DNA of 64,000 bases, taken from Agrilutibacter niabensis (GTDB lineage Bacteria > Pseudomonadota > Gammaproteobacteria > Xanthomonadales > Xanthomonadaceae). How positions within the stretch are numbered: position 1 is the stretch's first letter; every line of letters starts with the position of its first letter. The translations under genes were made by a program, and so were the position numbers. Under the pieces are notes generated by a model that saw nothing but the letters and a program-made list of their open reading frames with translations, was not told the DNA's origin and made no database searches. The stretch lies in contig NZ_JBHSNJ010000013.1 of assembly GCF_042657165.1 (NCBI RefSeq), positions 124,001 to 188,000 of the forward strand, in the 5' to 3' direction. Below, in pieces: positions 35,647-44,039 of this stretch.

Positions 35647-37083
35647 TTACAGCACCGGCGAGACCAGCCGCGCCAGCGCTTCGGGCAAACGGGCCCCAAA
35701 CAGGGGCCGCGCGCGCTCGGCCTGCACGCTGGTGGAGGCCGCGCACTCATGTTCCATCAGCGTCGCCAGCTCGTTGCACAACGCGGTGTCATGGAACATC
35801 AGCGAGACCTCGAAGTTGAGCCGGAAACTGCGATGGTCGAAGTTCGCGCTGCCGATGATGGCGAGGTCGTCGTCGCACAGCAGCGCCTTGGTGTGCAGCA
35901 TGCGTGGGCCGTACTCGTAGACCTTCACGCCGGCGGACAGCAATTCGTCGAAGTAGGAGCGCGCCGCCAGCGTCACCAGCTTGCTGTCGCTCTGCTTCGG
36001 CACCATCAGGCGCACGTCCAGCCCGCCGAGCGCGGCGGACGTCAGCGCCATGCGCGCGGCTTCGCCGGGCACGAAGTACGGCGTCGCCAGCCATACCCGT
36101 CGCACGGCGCCGTGGATTGCGCCAACGTGCAAGCGGTGGATCGCCTCCCACGACGAATCCGGACCCGACACCAGCACCTGCACCGGCACGTGGCCGCGGA
36201 CCGGCGCGGGCGAGGGCAGGGTGAGGGGTGGGGCACCGGTGGCGTAGGCCCAGTCCTCGATGAAGACCAGCTGCAGCGAACTCACCACGTTGCCCTCCAC
36301 CCGCAGGTGCAGGTCGCGGTAGGCATCGTCGCGCAGGCGCTCGTCTTCCTCATCGGTGATGTTGATGCCACCGGTGTAGGCGATGCGGTTGTCGATCACC
36401 ACGATCTTGCGGTGGCTGCGCAGGTTGAGCCACGGCCGCTTCCACACCTGCAGGATCCGCGAAGGGTGGAACCATGCCAGCTCGCCGCCCGCATCGACCA
36501 GCGCCTCGAAGAAGCGCGCCGGGGTCTTCGCCGAGCCCACCGCATCCAGCAGCAGGCGCACCTTCACCCCGGCGCGGGCGCGCTCGACCAGCGCATCCCG
36601 CAACGCGGTGCCGGTGCGGTCGGGATAGAAGATGTAGTACTCCAGGTGCAGCGTTTCCCCTGCGGCAGCGACATCGCGCAGCAGTGCGGAGTATTTGGCG
36701 CCGCCGTCGACCAGCAACTGCACGGTCGTCGCCGACGTCGGCGGCAGGCCGGTGGTGGCCTGGGCCAGGCGTGCGAGCTCAATCGCGTCGGCCGTGGGCT
36801 TGAAGCCCTCGGGCGGTGGCGGAAACTTCGCCCGCGCGCGGGTGCGGCGCAGGCGTTGGCGATGGATGCGTTGCGGGCCGAGCAGGTAATAGATGAAGAA
36901 GCCGATGTAGGGCAGCGCGGCCAGGCTGATCAGCCAGCTCAGGGTTGCCACGGGTTCGCGCTTCTGCAGGACGATCCAGCTGCCCAGCCACAGCAGGTAC
37001 ACCGCCCAGGCGACGGTGAGGTAGAGCTTGAGGTGCGGCACCGCGAGCAGGGCCGTCCAGAAATCACGCAGGGCGTCGGGCAT
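35647..37083 (-). CDS. cls: Cardiolipin synthase (two-HKD phospholipase D family)
   Basis: A 478-residue inner-membrane enzyme that makes cardiolipin. It has two N-terminal helices (AWAVYLLWLGSWIVL, LAALPYIGFFIYYLL) and two HKD catalytic motifs: SHRKIVVIDNRIAYTGG (His, Lys and Asp in the first half) and LHTKALLCDDDLAIIGSAN in the second. ATG 37083 gives MPDALRDFW, a sensible membrane-protein start. Its 5' end lies 115 bp from the LexA-box promoter that points the other way. Confidence 0.93.
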   Translation of the reverse strand: MPDALRDFWTALLAVPHLKLYLTVAWAVYLLWLGSWIVLQKREPVATLSWLISLAALPYIGFFIYYLLGPQRIHRQRLRRTRARAKFPPPPEGFKPTADAIELARLAQATTGLPPTSATTVQLLVDGGAKYSALLRDVAAAGETLHLEYYIFYPDRTGTALRDALVERARAGVKVRLLLDAVGSAKTPARFFEALVDAGGELAWFHPSRILQVWKRPWLNLRSHRKIVVIDNRIAYTGGINITDEEDERLRDDAYRDLHLRVEGNVVSSLQLVFIEDWAYATGAPPLTLPSPAPVRGHVPVQVLVSGPDSSWEAIHRLHVGAIHGAVRRVWLATPYFVPGEAARMALTSAALGGLDVRLMVPKQSDSKLVTLAARSYFDELLSAGVKVYEYGPRMLHTKALLCDDDLAIIGSANFDHRSFRLNFEVSLMFHDTALCNELATLMEHECAASTSVQAERARPLFGARLPEALARLVSPVL

Positions 37084-37192
37084 GCGGGTCCGGGAAGCGG
37101 TGGGGACGCGTTGCGGGGGCCCGCAACGCGACGAGCGTATCCCAAGCCGCACACCGCGCGTCCGCGCGACACGCCAGGAGTCGTCCGGCCGA

Positions 37193-37221
37193 TTGCCAAT
37201 TAGTATTATTACTAATACAGT
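37193..37221 (+). promoter_or_regulatory. SOS promoter: LexA box in the -35/-10 spacer
   Basis: A perfect palindrome ATTAGTA-TTAT-TACTAAT occupies 37199-37216. It contains TTAGN6TACTA, the LexA-binding motif described for Xylella and Xanthomonas. It fills the 17-bp spacer between TTGCCA (37193-37198, 5/6 to -35 consensus) and TACAGT (37216-37221, 4/6 to -10 consensus). The promoter reads toward the radical-SAM gene at 37269, so that gene is likely LexA-repressed and induced by DNA damage. Confidence 0.75.
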
Positions 37222-37268
37222 AACGCTCATCGGCAGCCCCGCCGCACGAGCGAATCTCGAACCTCGCC

Positions 37269-38357
37269 ATGGAAGATGCCTACAAGCCCGGAGCCCCGCT
37301 CAAAGGCCGCGGCGCGGCGTCATACGTGCACGGGCGCTACGCGGTCACGACCACGCAGGGCACCGACGATGGCTGGGGTTCGGTGTACGCGGACATCGCC
37401 GAGACACCGCGCCCACGGACCACCGTCACCGAAGAACAAGCGCGCAGCATCGTCAGCCGCAACGATTCGCCTGACATCGGCTTCGCCGCATCGGTGAATC
37501 CGTATCGCGGCTGCGAGCACGGTTGCGTCTATTGCTTCGCCCGGCCGTCGCACGCCTACCTCGACCTGTCGCCCGGGCTGGATTTCGAGACCAAGCTGTT
37601 CGCCAAGACCAACGCCGCCGAACGCCTGCGCGCGGAACTGGCGCGCCCGTCGTACCGCTGCACGCCGCTGGCGCTGGGCATCAACACCGACGCCTACCAG
37701 CCGATCGAACGCCGCTACCGCATCACCCGGCAGTGCCTGGAAGTGCTGGCGGAGACCCGGCACCCGGTCAGCTTCATCACCAAGAGCGCGCTGATCGAGC
37801 GCGACATCGAACTGCTCGCCGCGATGGCGCGCGATCGCCTCGTCAACGTGTACTTCTCGATCACCACCCTCGACAACAAGCTGGCGGCGAAGATGGAACC
37901 GCGTGCCTCCGCGCCCCACGCCAAGCTGCGCGCGATGAAGGCGCTGTTCGACGCAGGGGTCCCGGTCGGGGTGATGGCCGCGCCGATGATCCCGATGATC
38001 AATGACAGCGAGATCGAACACATCCTTGAAGCCGCGCACGGGCATGGTGCGCGCGCCGCCGGCTACGTGCTGCTGCGCCTGCCGCACGAACTCAAGCAGA
38101 TCTGGCGCGAATGGCTGGAGCTGCACTATCCAGACCGGGCCGCGCACGTGATGAGCCTGATCCGGCAGATGCGTGGCGGCAAGGATTACGAAAGCGCCTT
38201 CGGCAAGCGCATGCGCGGGGAGGGCCCGTTCGCGCAGTTGCTGCAGCAGCGTTTCGCCACGGCCCACGCCCGCCTGGGCTTCGGACGACTGCCGCCACTG
38301 GACGCGAGCCGTTTCATCGCTCCGCGCGCCGCCTCGCCACAGGGCGAACTGTTCTGA
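37269..38357 (+). CDS. PA0069-family radical-SAM protein, DNA repair photolyase-like (COG1533)
   Basis: A 362-residue protein with the radical-SAM cluster motif CxxxCxxC: CEHGCVYC in NPYRGCEHGCVYCFARPSHA. It is of the Rv2578c/PA0069 type, related to spore photoproduct lyase, and conserved segments include LGINTDAYQPIERRYRITR and FSITTLDNKLAAKMEPRAS. The reaction is unknown; repair of a photolesion is a guess from distant kinship. A LexA-box promoter 48 bp upstream suggests damage induction. A start at ATG 37269 gives the normal length. Confidence 0.9.
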   Translation: MEDAYKPGAPLKGRGAASYVHGRYAVTTTQGTDDGWGSVYADIAETPRPRTTVTEEQARSIVSRNDSPDIGFAASVNPYRGCEHGCVYCFARPSHAYLDLSPGLDFETKLFAKTNAAERLRAELARPSYRCTPLALGINTDAYQPIERRYRITRQCLEVLAETRHPVSFITKSALIERDIELLAAMARDRLVNVYFSITTLDNKLAAKMEPRASAPHAKLRAMKALFDAGVPVGVMAAPMIPMINDSEIEHILEAAHGHGARAAGYVLLRLPHELKQIWREWLELHYPDRAAHVMSLIRQMRGGKDYESAFGKRMRGEGPFAQLLQQRFATAHARLGFGRLPPLDASRFIAPRAASPQGELF

Positions 38358-38448
38358 CGCGCCTGGCGGGAGCGGCGGTTTCTTGACGCGACTCACGCCA
38401 TAAGCGAGTGTTGCCGATAATCTGCGGGACCGTTGCCGAAGTCCCCCC

Positions 38449-39171
38449 ATGACCCAAGACGATGCCCTGCAACAGGCCCAGCTCCAGCTAGATGCCGCAC
38501 GCCGGCAGCTGCAACTGTTGACCGATACCGTCACCCACGACCTGCGCGCGCCCTTGCGCACCATCGAGGGCTTTGCCGCGCTCGTGGCCGACAGCGCGCA
38601 CGACCGCCTCGACGAACGCGAACGCGGGCAACTGCAGCGCGTGCGCGAGGCGGCCGCGCGCATGAGTTCGCTGCTCGAGGCCCTCGCCGAGTTTTCGCGG
38701 GCCACCAATGCGCCGTTGCAGCCGGTCGAAGTCGATATCAGCCTGGTCGCCGAATGGGTGCTGGCCGACCTGCAGGCCGCGGAGCCGCAACGCCGTGCGC
38801 AGATCCACGTGCAACCGGGCCTGTCCGCGCGCGGCGACGAACGCCTCCTGCGGCTGATGCTGGTCCAGCTGCTGAACAACGCCTGGAAGTTTTCCGCCGC
38901 GTCGGCAGTGACCCGCATCGAGGTGACCGGGGAGCGGGGCGATGGCACGTGCCGGTTCAGCATCCGCGACAGCGGCATCGGCTACGACGTGCGCTATGCG
39001 CACAAGCTGTTCGAGCCCCTGCAGCGGCTGCATGCAGCGGAGGAGGGCGCCGGACACGGCCTCGGCCTCGCCATCGCCCAGCGCATCGCCACGCGCCATG
39101 GCGGGACCATTGCCGGTGTTTCACAAATCGGTGACGGCGCCGCCTTCACTGTTGAACTGCCGGACGCGTGA
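38449..39171 (+). CDS. Compact sensor histidine kinase without an input domain
   Basis: A 240-residue kinase. It has a HisKA dimerisation helix with phospho-acceptor His30 (TDTVTHDLRAPLRTI), then an HATPase domain with the N box LLNNAWKFSA, the G1 box IRDSGIGYD and the G2 box GAGHGLGLAIAQR. There are no transmembrane helices and no PAS or GAF domain, so the signal input is unclear; a phytochrome or other partner could act in trans. It pairs with the response regulator whose gene overlaps or abuts its 3' end. Confidence 0.88.
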   Translation: MTQDDALQQAQLQLDAARRQLQLLTDTVTHDLRAPLRTIEGFAALVADSAHDRLDERERGQLQRVREAAARMSSLLEALAEFSRATNAPLQPVEVDISLVAEWVLADLQAAEPQRRAQIHVQPGLSARGDERLLRLMLVQLLNNAWKFSAASAVTRIEVTGERGDGTCRFSIRDSGIGYDVRYAHKLFEPLQRLHAAEEGAGHGLGLAIAQRIATRHGGTIAGVSQIGDGAAFTVELPDA

Positions 39172-39179
39172 GGGTCGCC

Positions 39180-39617
39180 GTGACACACAAGGACATCCTG
39201 CTGGTCGAAGACAACCCGGATGACGTCGAGCTGACCCGTCTGGCCTTCGAGGAAGCCAATGTCGCCAACCGCATGGTCGTGGCCGGCGATGGCGCGGAAG
39301 CACTCGATTACCTGTTCGCGCGCGGCAAGCACGCGGGCCGCGATGCGTCGCAACTGCCCGCGATCGTGCTGCTGGACCTCAACCTGCCCAAGCTCGACGG
39401 CCGCGAGGTGCTGCAGGCCATCCGCGGCAATCCCGCCACGCGCGACCTGCCGGTGATCGTGCTGACCACCAGCGCCGAGCCCTTCGACGTCGAGGCCAGC
39501 TATGCGCTGGGTGTGAACAGCTACATCCAGAAGCCCGTCGACTTCGAGCAGTTCGTCTGGGCGGTGCGCCAGGTGGGCCTCTACTGGCTGGTGCTGAACC
39601 ATCCGCGCGTGGCGTAG
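39180..39617 (+). CDS. Single-domain response regulator (Rcp1-like)
   Basis: A 145-residue CheY-like receiver. The acidic pocket is ILLVEDNPDD and the phospho-Asp is in IVLLDLNLPKLDG. The conserved Thr/Ser is in IVLTTSAEP and the Lys in SYIQKPVD. It has no output domain, as in Rcp1, which partners bacteriophytochromes. GTG 39180 has GAGGG six bases upstream; GTG 39168 would instead overlap the kinase stop. It likely receives phosphate from the preceding kinase. Confidence 0.9.
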   Translation: MTHKDILLVEDNPDDVELTRLAFEEANVANRMVVAGDGAEALDYLFARGKHAGRDASQLPAIVLLDLNLPKLDGREVLQAIRGNPATRDLPVIVLTTSAEPFDVEASYALGVNSYIQKPVDFEQFVWAVRQVGLYWLVLNHPRVA

Positions 39618-39635
39618 CGACGCCGGACGCCCGCT

Positions 39636-40337
39636 TCACCCTTTTCCGAACAGGGTCTCCGCGCGCTGGAACAGGATCCAGCTCGTCGCGATGAACTTGT
39701 CTCCGCCCAGCGGGCGGTTGCCGCGGTGGGTGTGCGTGAAGGCCGCCGGCGCGATCAGCAGCGAACCGGTGCGCGGCGCGATCTTGCGCTGCTGGTACAG
39801 GAATTCGGTTTCGCCTTCGCCAAAGCCGTCGTTGAGGTAGATCGTCCACAGCAGGTGGCGGTGCAGCGTCTCGTTCTGCGGATCGCGCGGGTACAGCTCG
39901 CAATGCCAGTACGGATAGCCGCCGCGCCCGCCGGTGTAGCGCTGCAGGTTGATCGCGCCGGGCCGCAGCACCGTCTGCACCACCGGCGACAGCGTCGCGT
40001 CGTCCATCGCCTGCAGACGCTCTGCGGTGAGGCGGTGGCGCGCGCCGTCCTCGCCCGGCACTTCCAGCATCAGCGGCGCGATCAGCGTGTGCGGGTAGCG
40101 CCGCAGGTACGCCAGCAGGCCGCGGAACACCGCCTGGTTGAGCTGCATCTCGGCATCGCGCCACTCCGGCTTGCCGGTGATCGAGATGTCGAGGCTGTCC
40201 TTGAGGTCGGGCAGCACGCCGCCGCCGACGCGGCCCGGTTGGGCGGCATTGCTCGCGGCGAAGCGTGCTACCAGCGCCGCGCACGCCTCGCGCGTCAACG
40301 CATCGTCGAACACTTCGATGAAGTCGGCCTGGCTCAT
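39636..40337 (-). CDS. Fe(II)/2-oxoglutarate-dependent dioxygenase family protein
   Basis: A 233-residue protein with the double-stranded beta-helix pattern. Conserved features are YPYWHCELYPRDP (metal His and Asp/Glu pair), the aromatic-rich LLWTIYLNDGFGEGETEF strand, the distal His in FTHTHRGNRPLGGDK, and a C-terminal Trp-Ile-Leu. It fits the 2OG-Fe(II) oxygenase superfamily; the substrate is unknown. The start codon at 40337 has no clear ribosome-binding site; a hairpin (about 40348-40390) sits just upstream. Confidence 0.75.
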   Translation of the reverse strand: MSQADFIEVFDDALTREACAALVARFAASNAAQPGRVGGGVLPDLKDSLDISITGKPEWRDAEMQLNQAVFRGLLAYLRRYPHTLIAPLMLEVPGEDGARHRLTAERLQAMDDATLSPVVQTVLRPGAINLQRYTGGRGGYPYWHCELYPRDPQNETLHRHLLWTIYLNDGFGEGETEFLYQQRKIAPRTGSLLIAPAAFTHTHRGNRPLGGDKFIATSWILFQRAETLFGKG

Positions 40338-40393
40338 GGTGTCAGGGTGCGGCGGGGAACCCGCAGTAAAACAGATTCCCCCGCCGCCACGCC

Positions 40394-41452
40394 TCAGGCG
40401 ATCGCGGCGGCGGTGCCGTGCGCCGCGTCGTGTTCGCGGTGGTAACGGGTGGCGGTTTCGACTTCCTGCTTCGAACCCAGGAATACCGGCACGCGCATGT
40501 GCAGGCCGGTCGGCTGCACTTCGAGCATGCGCACGCGCCCGGTGGTCGCCGCGCCGCCGGCCTGTTCCACCAGGAACGCCATCGGGTTGGCTTCGTACAT
40601 CAGGCGCAGCTTGCCGCCCTTGTCGCGGCACTTGCTGTCCAGCGGGTAGCTGAAGATGCCGCCGCGGGTGAGGATGCGATGCACGTCGGCCACCATCGAG
40701 GCGACCCAGCGCATGTTGAAGTCCTTGCCGCGCGGGCCTTCCTTGCCGCTGACCAGGTCGCCGACGTACTGCTGCATCGGCGCTTCCCAGAAGCGCTGGT
40801 TGGACATGTTGACCGCGAATTCCTTGGTCTCCTCCGGAATGCGCATGCCGCGCGTGGTCAGCACGAACGACCCGACCTCGCGATCCAGCGTGAACGCATG
40901 CGTGCCGTGGCCGACCGTGAGCACCAGCATCGTGCTCGGGCCGTAGGTGCAGTAACCGGCGGCGACCTGCGCCGTGCCCGGCTGCAGGAAGTGCTCGTCC
41001 TTCGGCGTGGTCACTTCATCGGGGCAACGCAGCACCGAGAAGATGGTGCCGACGGAGATGTTGACGTCGATGTTCGAGGAGCCGTCGAGCGGATCGAACA
41101 TCAGCAGGTAGTTGCCGCGTGGGTAGACATCGGGAATCGGATGCGAGGTATCCATCTCCTCCGACGCCAGGCCGGCGAGGTGGCCGCCCCAGGCGTTGGC
41201 CTCGAGCAGGATCTCGTTGCTGAGCACGTCGAGCTTCTTCTGCGCCTCGCCCTGGATGTTCATGCTCGCCGCGCCGGGCGTGCCGGCGTCGCCGAGCACG
41301 CCGCCGAGCGCGCCCTTGCCCACCGCGATCGAGATGGTCTTGCAGGCGCGGGCGACGACTTCGATCAGCAGGCGCAGGTCCGGGTTGATGCGGCCGGCGC
41401 GCTGTTCTTCGATCAGGAAGCGGGTGAGGGATATCGACGCGTTGCTGGACAT
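40394..41452 (-). CDS. fbp: Class 1 fructose-1,6-bisphosphatase
   Basis: A 352-residue gluconeogenic enzyme hydrolysing fructose 1,6-bisphosphate. The metal-binding motif DPLDGSSNID is at about residues 123-132, and the late segments YEANPMAFLVEQAGG and LHMRVPVFLGSKQEV are typical of class 1 enzymes. The length is normal. ATG 41452 was preferred; a longer open frame upstream begins in Gly/Pro-rich non-family sequence. Confidence 0.96.
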   Translation of the reverse strand: MSSNASISLTRFLIEEQRAGRINPDLRLLIEVVARACKTISIAVGKGALGGVLGDAGTPGAASMNIQGEAQKKLDVLSNEILLEANAWGGHLAGLASEEMDTSHPIPDVYPRGNYLLMFDPLDGSSNIDVNISVGTIFSVLRCPDEVTTPKDEHFLQPGTAQVAAGYCTYGPSTMLVLTVGHGTHAFTLDREVGSFVLTTRGMRIPEETKEFAVNMSNQRFWEAPMQQYVGDLVSGKEGPRGKDFNMRWVASMVADVHRILTRGGIFSYPLDSKCRDKGGKLRLMYEANPMAFLVEQAGGAATTGRVRMLEVQPTGLHMRVPVFLGSKQEVETATRYHREHDAAHGTAAAIA

Positions 41453-41582
41453 GGCGGGCGGGCAGGGCGGCAGCGGAAAAGGGCCGCCATTGTCGCCGAA
41501 GCACGGCCTGGCCGCCCCCAAAAAGGCCCGGTCGCCGGTCGGTTCCGCGGTTCGCGGACGGGGCGGCCGCCGCGAGCGAAGA

Positions 41583-41912
41583 TCAGGCGACCCGCCGCGT
41601 GGCCCGGGCGGCGTGGCGGTGCACCACGGTGGCCAGCGTCTGCCGCGCCATGGTCAGCATCAGCAGCGGAGCCGCCGGATCGGCCGAGGTGAGCACGCGC
41701 CGCGCGGCTTCGATCACGTCGTTCACCACCTGCGCCGCATCCGCGCCGAGCAGGACGCGCAGCCCGCGCGAGGACGTGTCCAGGTGCCGTTCGCAATCGG
41801 GCCCGCAGCCGTGGCCCGCGCGCCGCACCACCTGCACCATGGCGGCGTCCAGCCGCGCGAGCGCCGAAAGCAGTTCATCGGAGGTGGCCGGAAGGGCGTA
41901 TTGGTCGTTCAT
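41583..41912 (-). CDS. Hypothetical protein with a CGPDC motif
   Basis: A 109-residue protein starting MNDQYALPATSDELLSALAR. It contains a Cys pair in HGCGPDCERH, plus helical segments (ADAAQVVNDVIEAARRVLTS) and a basic C-terminus. The CxxxC pair could bind metal or be redox-active. It lies between the fbp gene and the divergent DUF1579-like gene, on the same strand as fbp. I do not recognise the family. Confidence 0.6.
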   Translation of the reverse strand: MNDQYALPATSDELLSALARLDAAMVQVVRRAGHGCGPDCERHLDTSSRGLRVLLGADAAQVVNDVIEAARRVLTSADPAAPLLMLTMARQTLATVVHRHAARATRRVA

Positions 41913-42201
41913 GCAGTCAGTCTCGGCGCGGAGTGTCGCAGGAGGTGAGATGCCTGCCATGCCTCCGAGTACGAATTCGGAGCCCGGTGGCGGACAGCAG
42001 CAGCCTGAAGCGTTCGCAGTCGCTGGCCGGTGAAGACGCGGTTCTGGTGCAACGGCGTTCATCCTGCTGACAGCGGGCTGGCAGTAGCCCGCGCGCATGC
42101 TGGCCCTCCTACACAGGGAGGGTCGCAATGACGCCGAGAATCACCGCCACCGTCCCGGCACGCGCACCGATGCGCATCGACGTGCCGGTCGAGGCCGCGC
42201 G
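41913..42201. other. Intergenic region left of the Tat-signal gene
   Basis: No gene is visible. A hairpin with 7-bp arms GCGGGCT / AGCCCGC lies at 42073-42092 without a T-run. The region should contain the promoters of the two divergent genes. Confidence 0.35.
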
Positions 42202-42780
42202 ATGACCACCCGCCGCGATTTCCTGTCCGGCAGTGCCGTCGCGCTGGCGCTGGCCTGGCCCGCTTCCCGCCTGCTTGCCAACCCCACGGACCCCGCGCTT
42301 ATGCATGATCATGACGACAGCAATGACGGCCGCCACGATTTCGACTTCTTCCACGGTCGCTGGCAGGTGCACAACCGCCGGCTGAAGCAGCGCCATGCCG
42401 GTTCCGATCAATGGGATGAATTTCCCGCCACGCTCGATTGCCGTCCGCTGCTGGGCGGGCTGGGCAACATCGACGAATACCGCAGCGCCGACGTGCTGGG
42501 ACTGACGTTGCGCCTGTTCGATCCGCAGCAGCGGCAATGGAGCGATCGCTGGGCCAGTGCGCGCGACGGCGTATTGGGCCTGCCGGCGTTCGGGCGCTTC
42601 CGGGATGGCATCGGGCGCTTCGTCGGCGAAGACAGCGACGGCGGACGCCGCATCCTCGCGCGCGCGACGTGGTCGCAGATCACCGCGAACGGTTTCGTCT
42701 GGGAACAGGCCGCGTCGCTCGACGACGGTACGACCTGGGAAACCAACTGGATCATGCACATCACCCGGAGCACCCCATGA
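42202..42780 (+). CDS. Tat-exported DUF1579-like protein
   Basis: A 192-residue protein. A Tat signal (TTRRDFLSG, then ALALAWPASRLLA) precedes a domain that aligns well with the first part of the downstream 407-residue protein, from DGRHDFDFFHGRWQVHNRR onward. The domain looks like a calycin-type, DUF1579-related beta-barrel. It may bind or process a small hydrophobic ligand; that is inference. The ATGA overlap at 42777-42780 links it to the next gene. Confidence 0.78.
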   Translation: MTTRRDFLSGSAVALALAWPASRLLANPTDPALMHDHDDSNDGRHDFDFFHGRWQVHNRRLKQRHAGSDQWDEFPATLDCRPLLGGLGNIDEYRSADVLGLTLRLFDPQQRQWSDRWASARDGVLGLPAFGRFRDGIGRFVGEDSDGGRRILARATWSQITANGFVWEQAASLDDGTTWETNWIMHITRSTP

Positions 42781-44000
42781 GCGCGACTGCCACGGCGCGC
42801 GACGGCCGCCACGACTTCGACTTCATCCACGGGCGCTGGCAGGTGCAGAACGAGCGCCTCAAGCAACGCCTGGCCGGCAGCAACGACTGGGAGGTGTTCG
42901 GCGCGCGCGACGAGTGCCGGCCGATCCTCGACGGGATCGGCAACGTCGAGGAATTCCACACCGATTGGGGCGGCTACGAAGGCATGGCGTTGCGCCTGTA
43001 CGACCTCGCCGCGGACGAATGGCGCATCTACTGGTCGAGCAGCCGCAGCGGCGTGCTCGATCCCGCGGTGAGCGGCCGCTTCGGCGCCGATGGCGTCGGC
43101 ACCTTCTTCGGCCATGACCAGCACGAGGGCCGTGCGGTGCTGGTGCGCTTCCAGTGGCGCCACGCGAGCGCCAACAGCGCGCATTGGCAGCAGGCATTCT
43201 CCGTCGACGAGGGCGCGAGCTGGGAAATCAACTGGCACATGTGGTTCCGCCGTGTCGGCGACGATGGCCGCCTGCTGCATGACGATGCCGTGGTCGAGTT
43301 GCGCCAGTACACGCTGCAGCCGGGGCAGCGCGACGTGCTGGTCGAATTGTTCGAACGCGAATTCATCGAGACGCAGGAGGCGGTGGGCATGCACGTCATC
43401 GGCCACTTCCGCGACCTCGACGCCCCCGATCGCTTCGTCTGGCTGCGCGGCTTTCCGTCGATGGAGGCGCGGCGCGACGCGCTGCAGGCGTTCTACTTCG
43501 GGCCGGTGTGGCAGCAGCACCGCGAGGCCGCCAACGCGACCATGATCGACAGCGACAACGTGCTCCTGCTCAAGCTGGCGCGCCCGGATGCCGGCGTGGC
43601 ACCCGCGACTGCAATGCGGCCGGCGCCCGGCGCCATGGCTGCGGCCGGGGCGCTGTGCATCGGCGTGTGCTCACTGGAGGCTCCGGCCGAGCAGGGATTT
43701 GCAGCGCGATTCGAGCAGACGCTGTCGCCGGTACTGCGCGAGCTCGGCGCACAGGTGATCGCGCGCTACATGACCGACGCGAGCGAGAACACTTTCCCGC
43801 GCCTGCCGGTGCGCGAGGGTGAACGCGTGTTCGTGTGGCTCGCACGCTTCGCGGATGTCGCCGCGCTGGATGCGCACCTTGCGGCGTTGCGCGCGAGCTC
43901 TGCGTGGAAGCAGGCGCTGGCCACCGCACTGCTTGAGGACCTCGCGCAGCCGCCCGAGTTGTTGCGCCTGGCGCCGACCGCGCGTTCGGAACTGCGTTGA
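42777..44000 (+). CDS. Fusion of a DUF1579-like domain with NIPSNAP domains
   Basis: A 407-residue protein. Residues 1-150 repeat the domain of the preceding gene (DGRHDFDFIHGRWQVQNERL), without a signal peptide. Then two NIPSNAP-type ferredoxin-like segments follow, one beginning VVELRQYTLQPGQRDVL and containing DRFVWLRGFPSMEARRDAL, the other with RVFVWLARFADVAALDAHL. Such dimeric folds often bind flavin, haem or small metabolites. It overlaps the upstream gene by 4 bp and precedes a WYL regulator gene by 39 bp. Confidence 0.8.
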   Translation: MSATATARDGRHDFDFIHGRWQVQNERLKQRLAGSNDWEVFGARDECRPILDGIGNVEEFHTDWGGYEGMALRLYDLAADEWRIYWSSSRSGVLDPAVSGRFGADGVGTFFGHDQHEGRAVLVRFQWRHASANSAHWQQAFSVDEGASWEINWHMWFRRVGDDGRLLHDDAVVELRQYTLQPGQRDVLVELFEREFIETQEAVGMHVIGHFRDLDAPDRFVWLRGFPSMEARRDALQAFYFGPVWQQHREAANATMIDSDNVLLLKLARPDAGVAPATAMRPAPGAMAAAGALCIGVCSLEAPAEQGFAARFEQTLSPVLRELGAQVIARYMTDASENTFPRLPVREGERVFVWLARFADVAALDAHLAALRASSAWKQALATALLEDLAQPPELLRLAPTARSELR

Positions 44001-44039
44001 GCGTTTGAGTCGGCGCGGGCGAGACGCCATCATGGCCGC

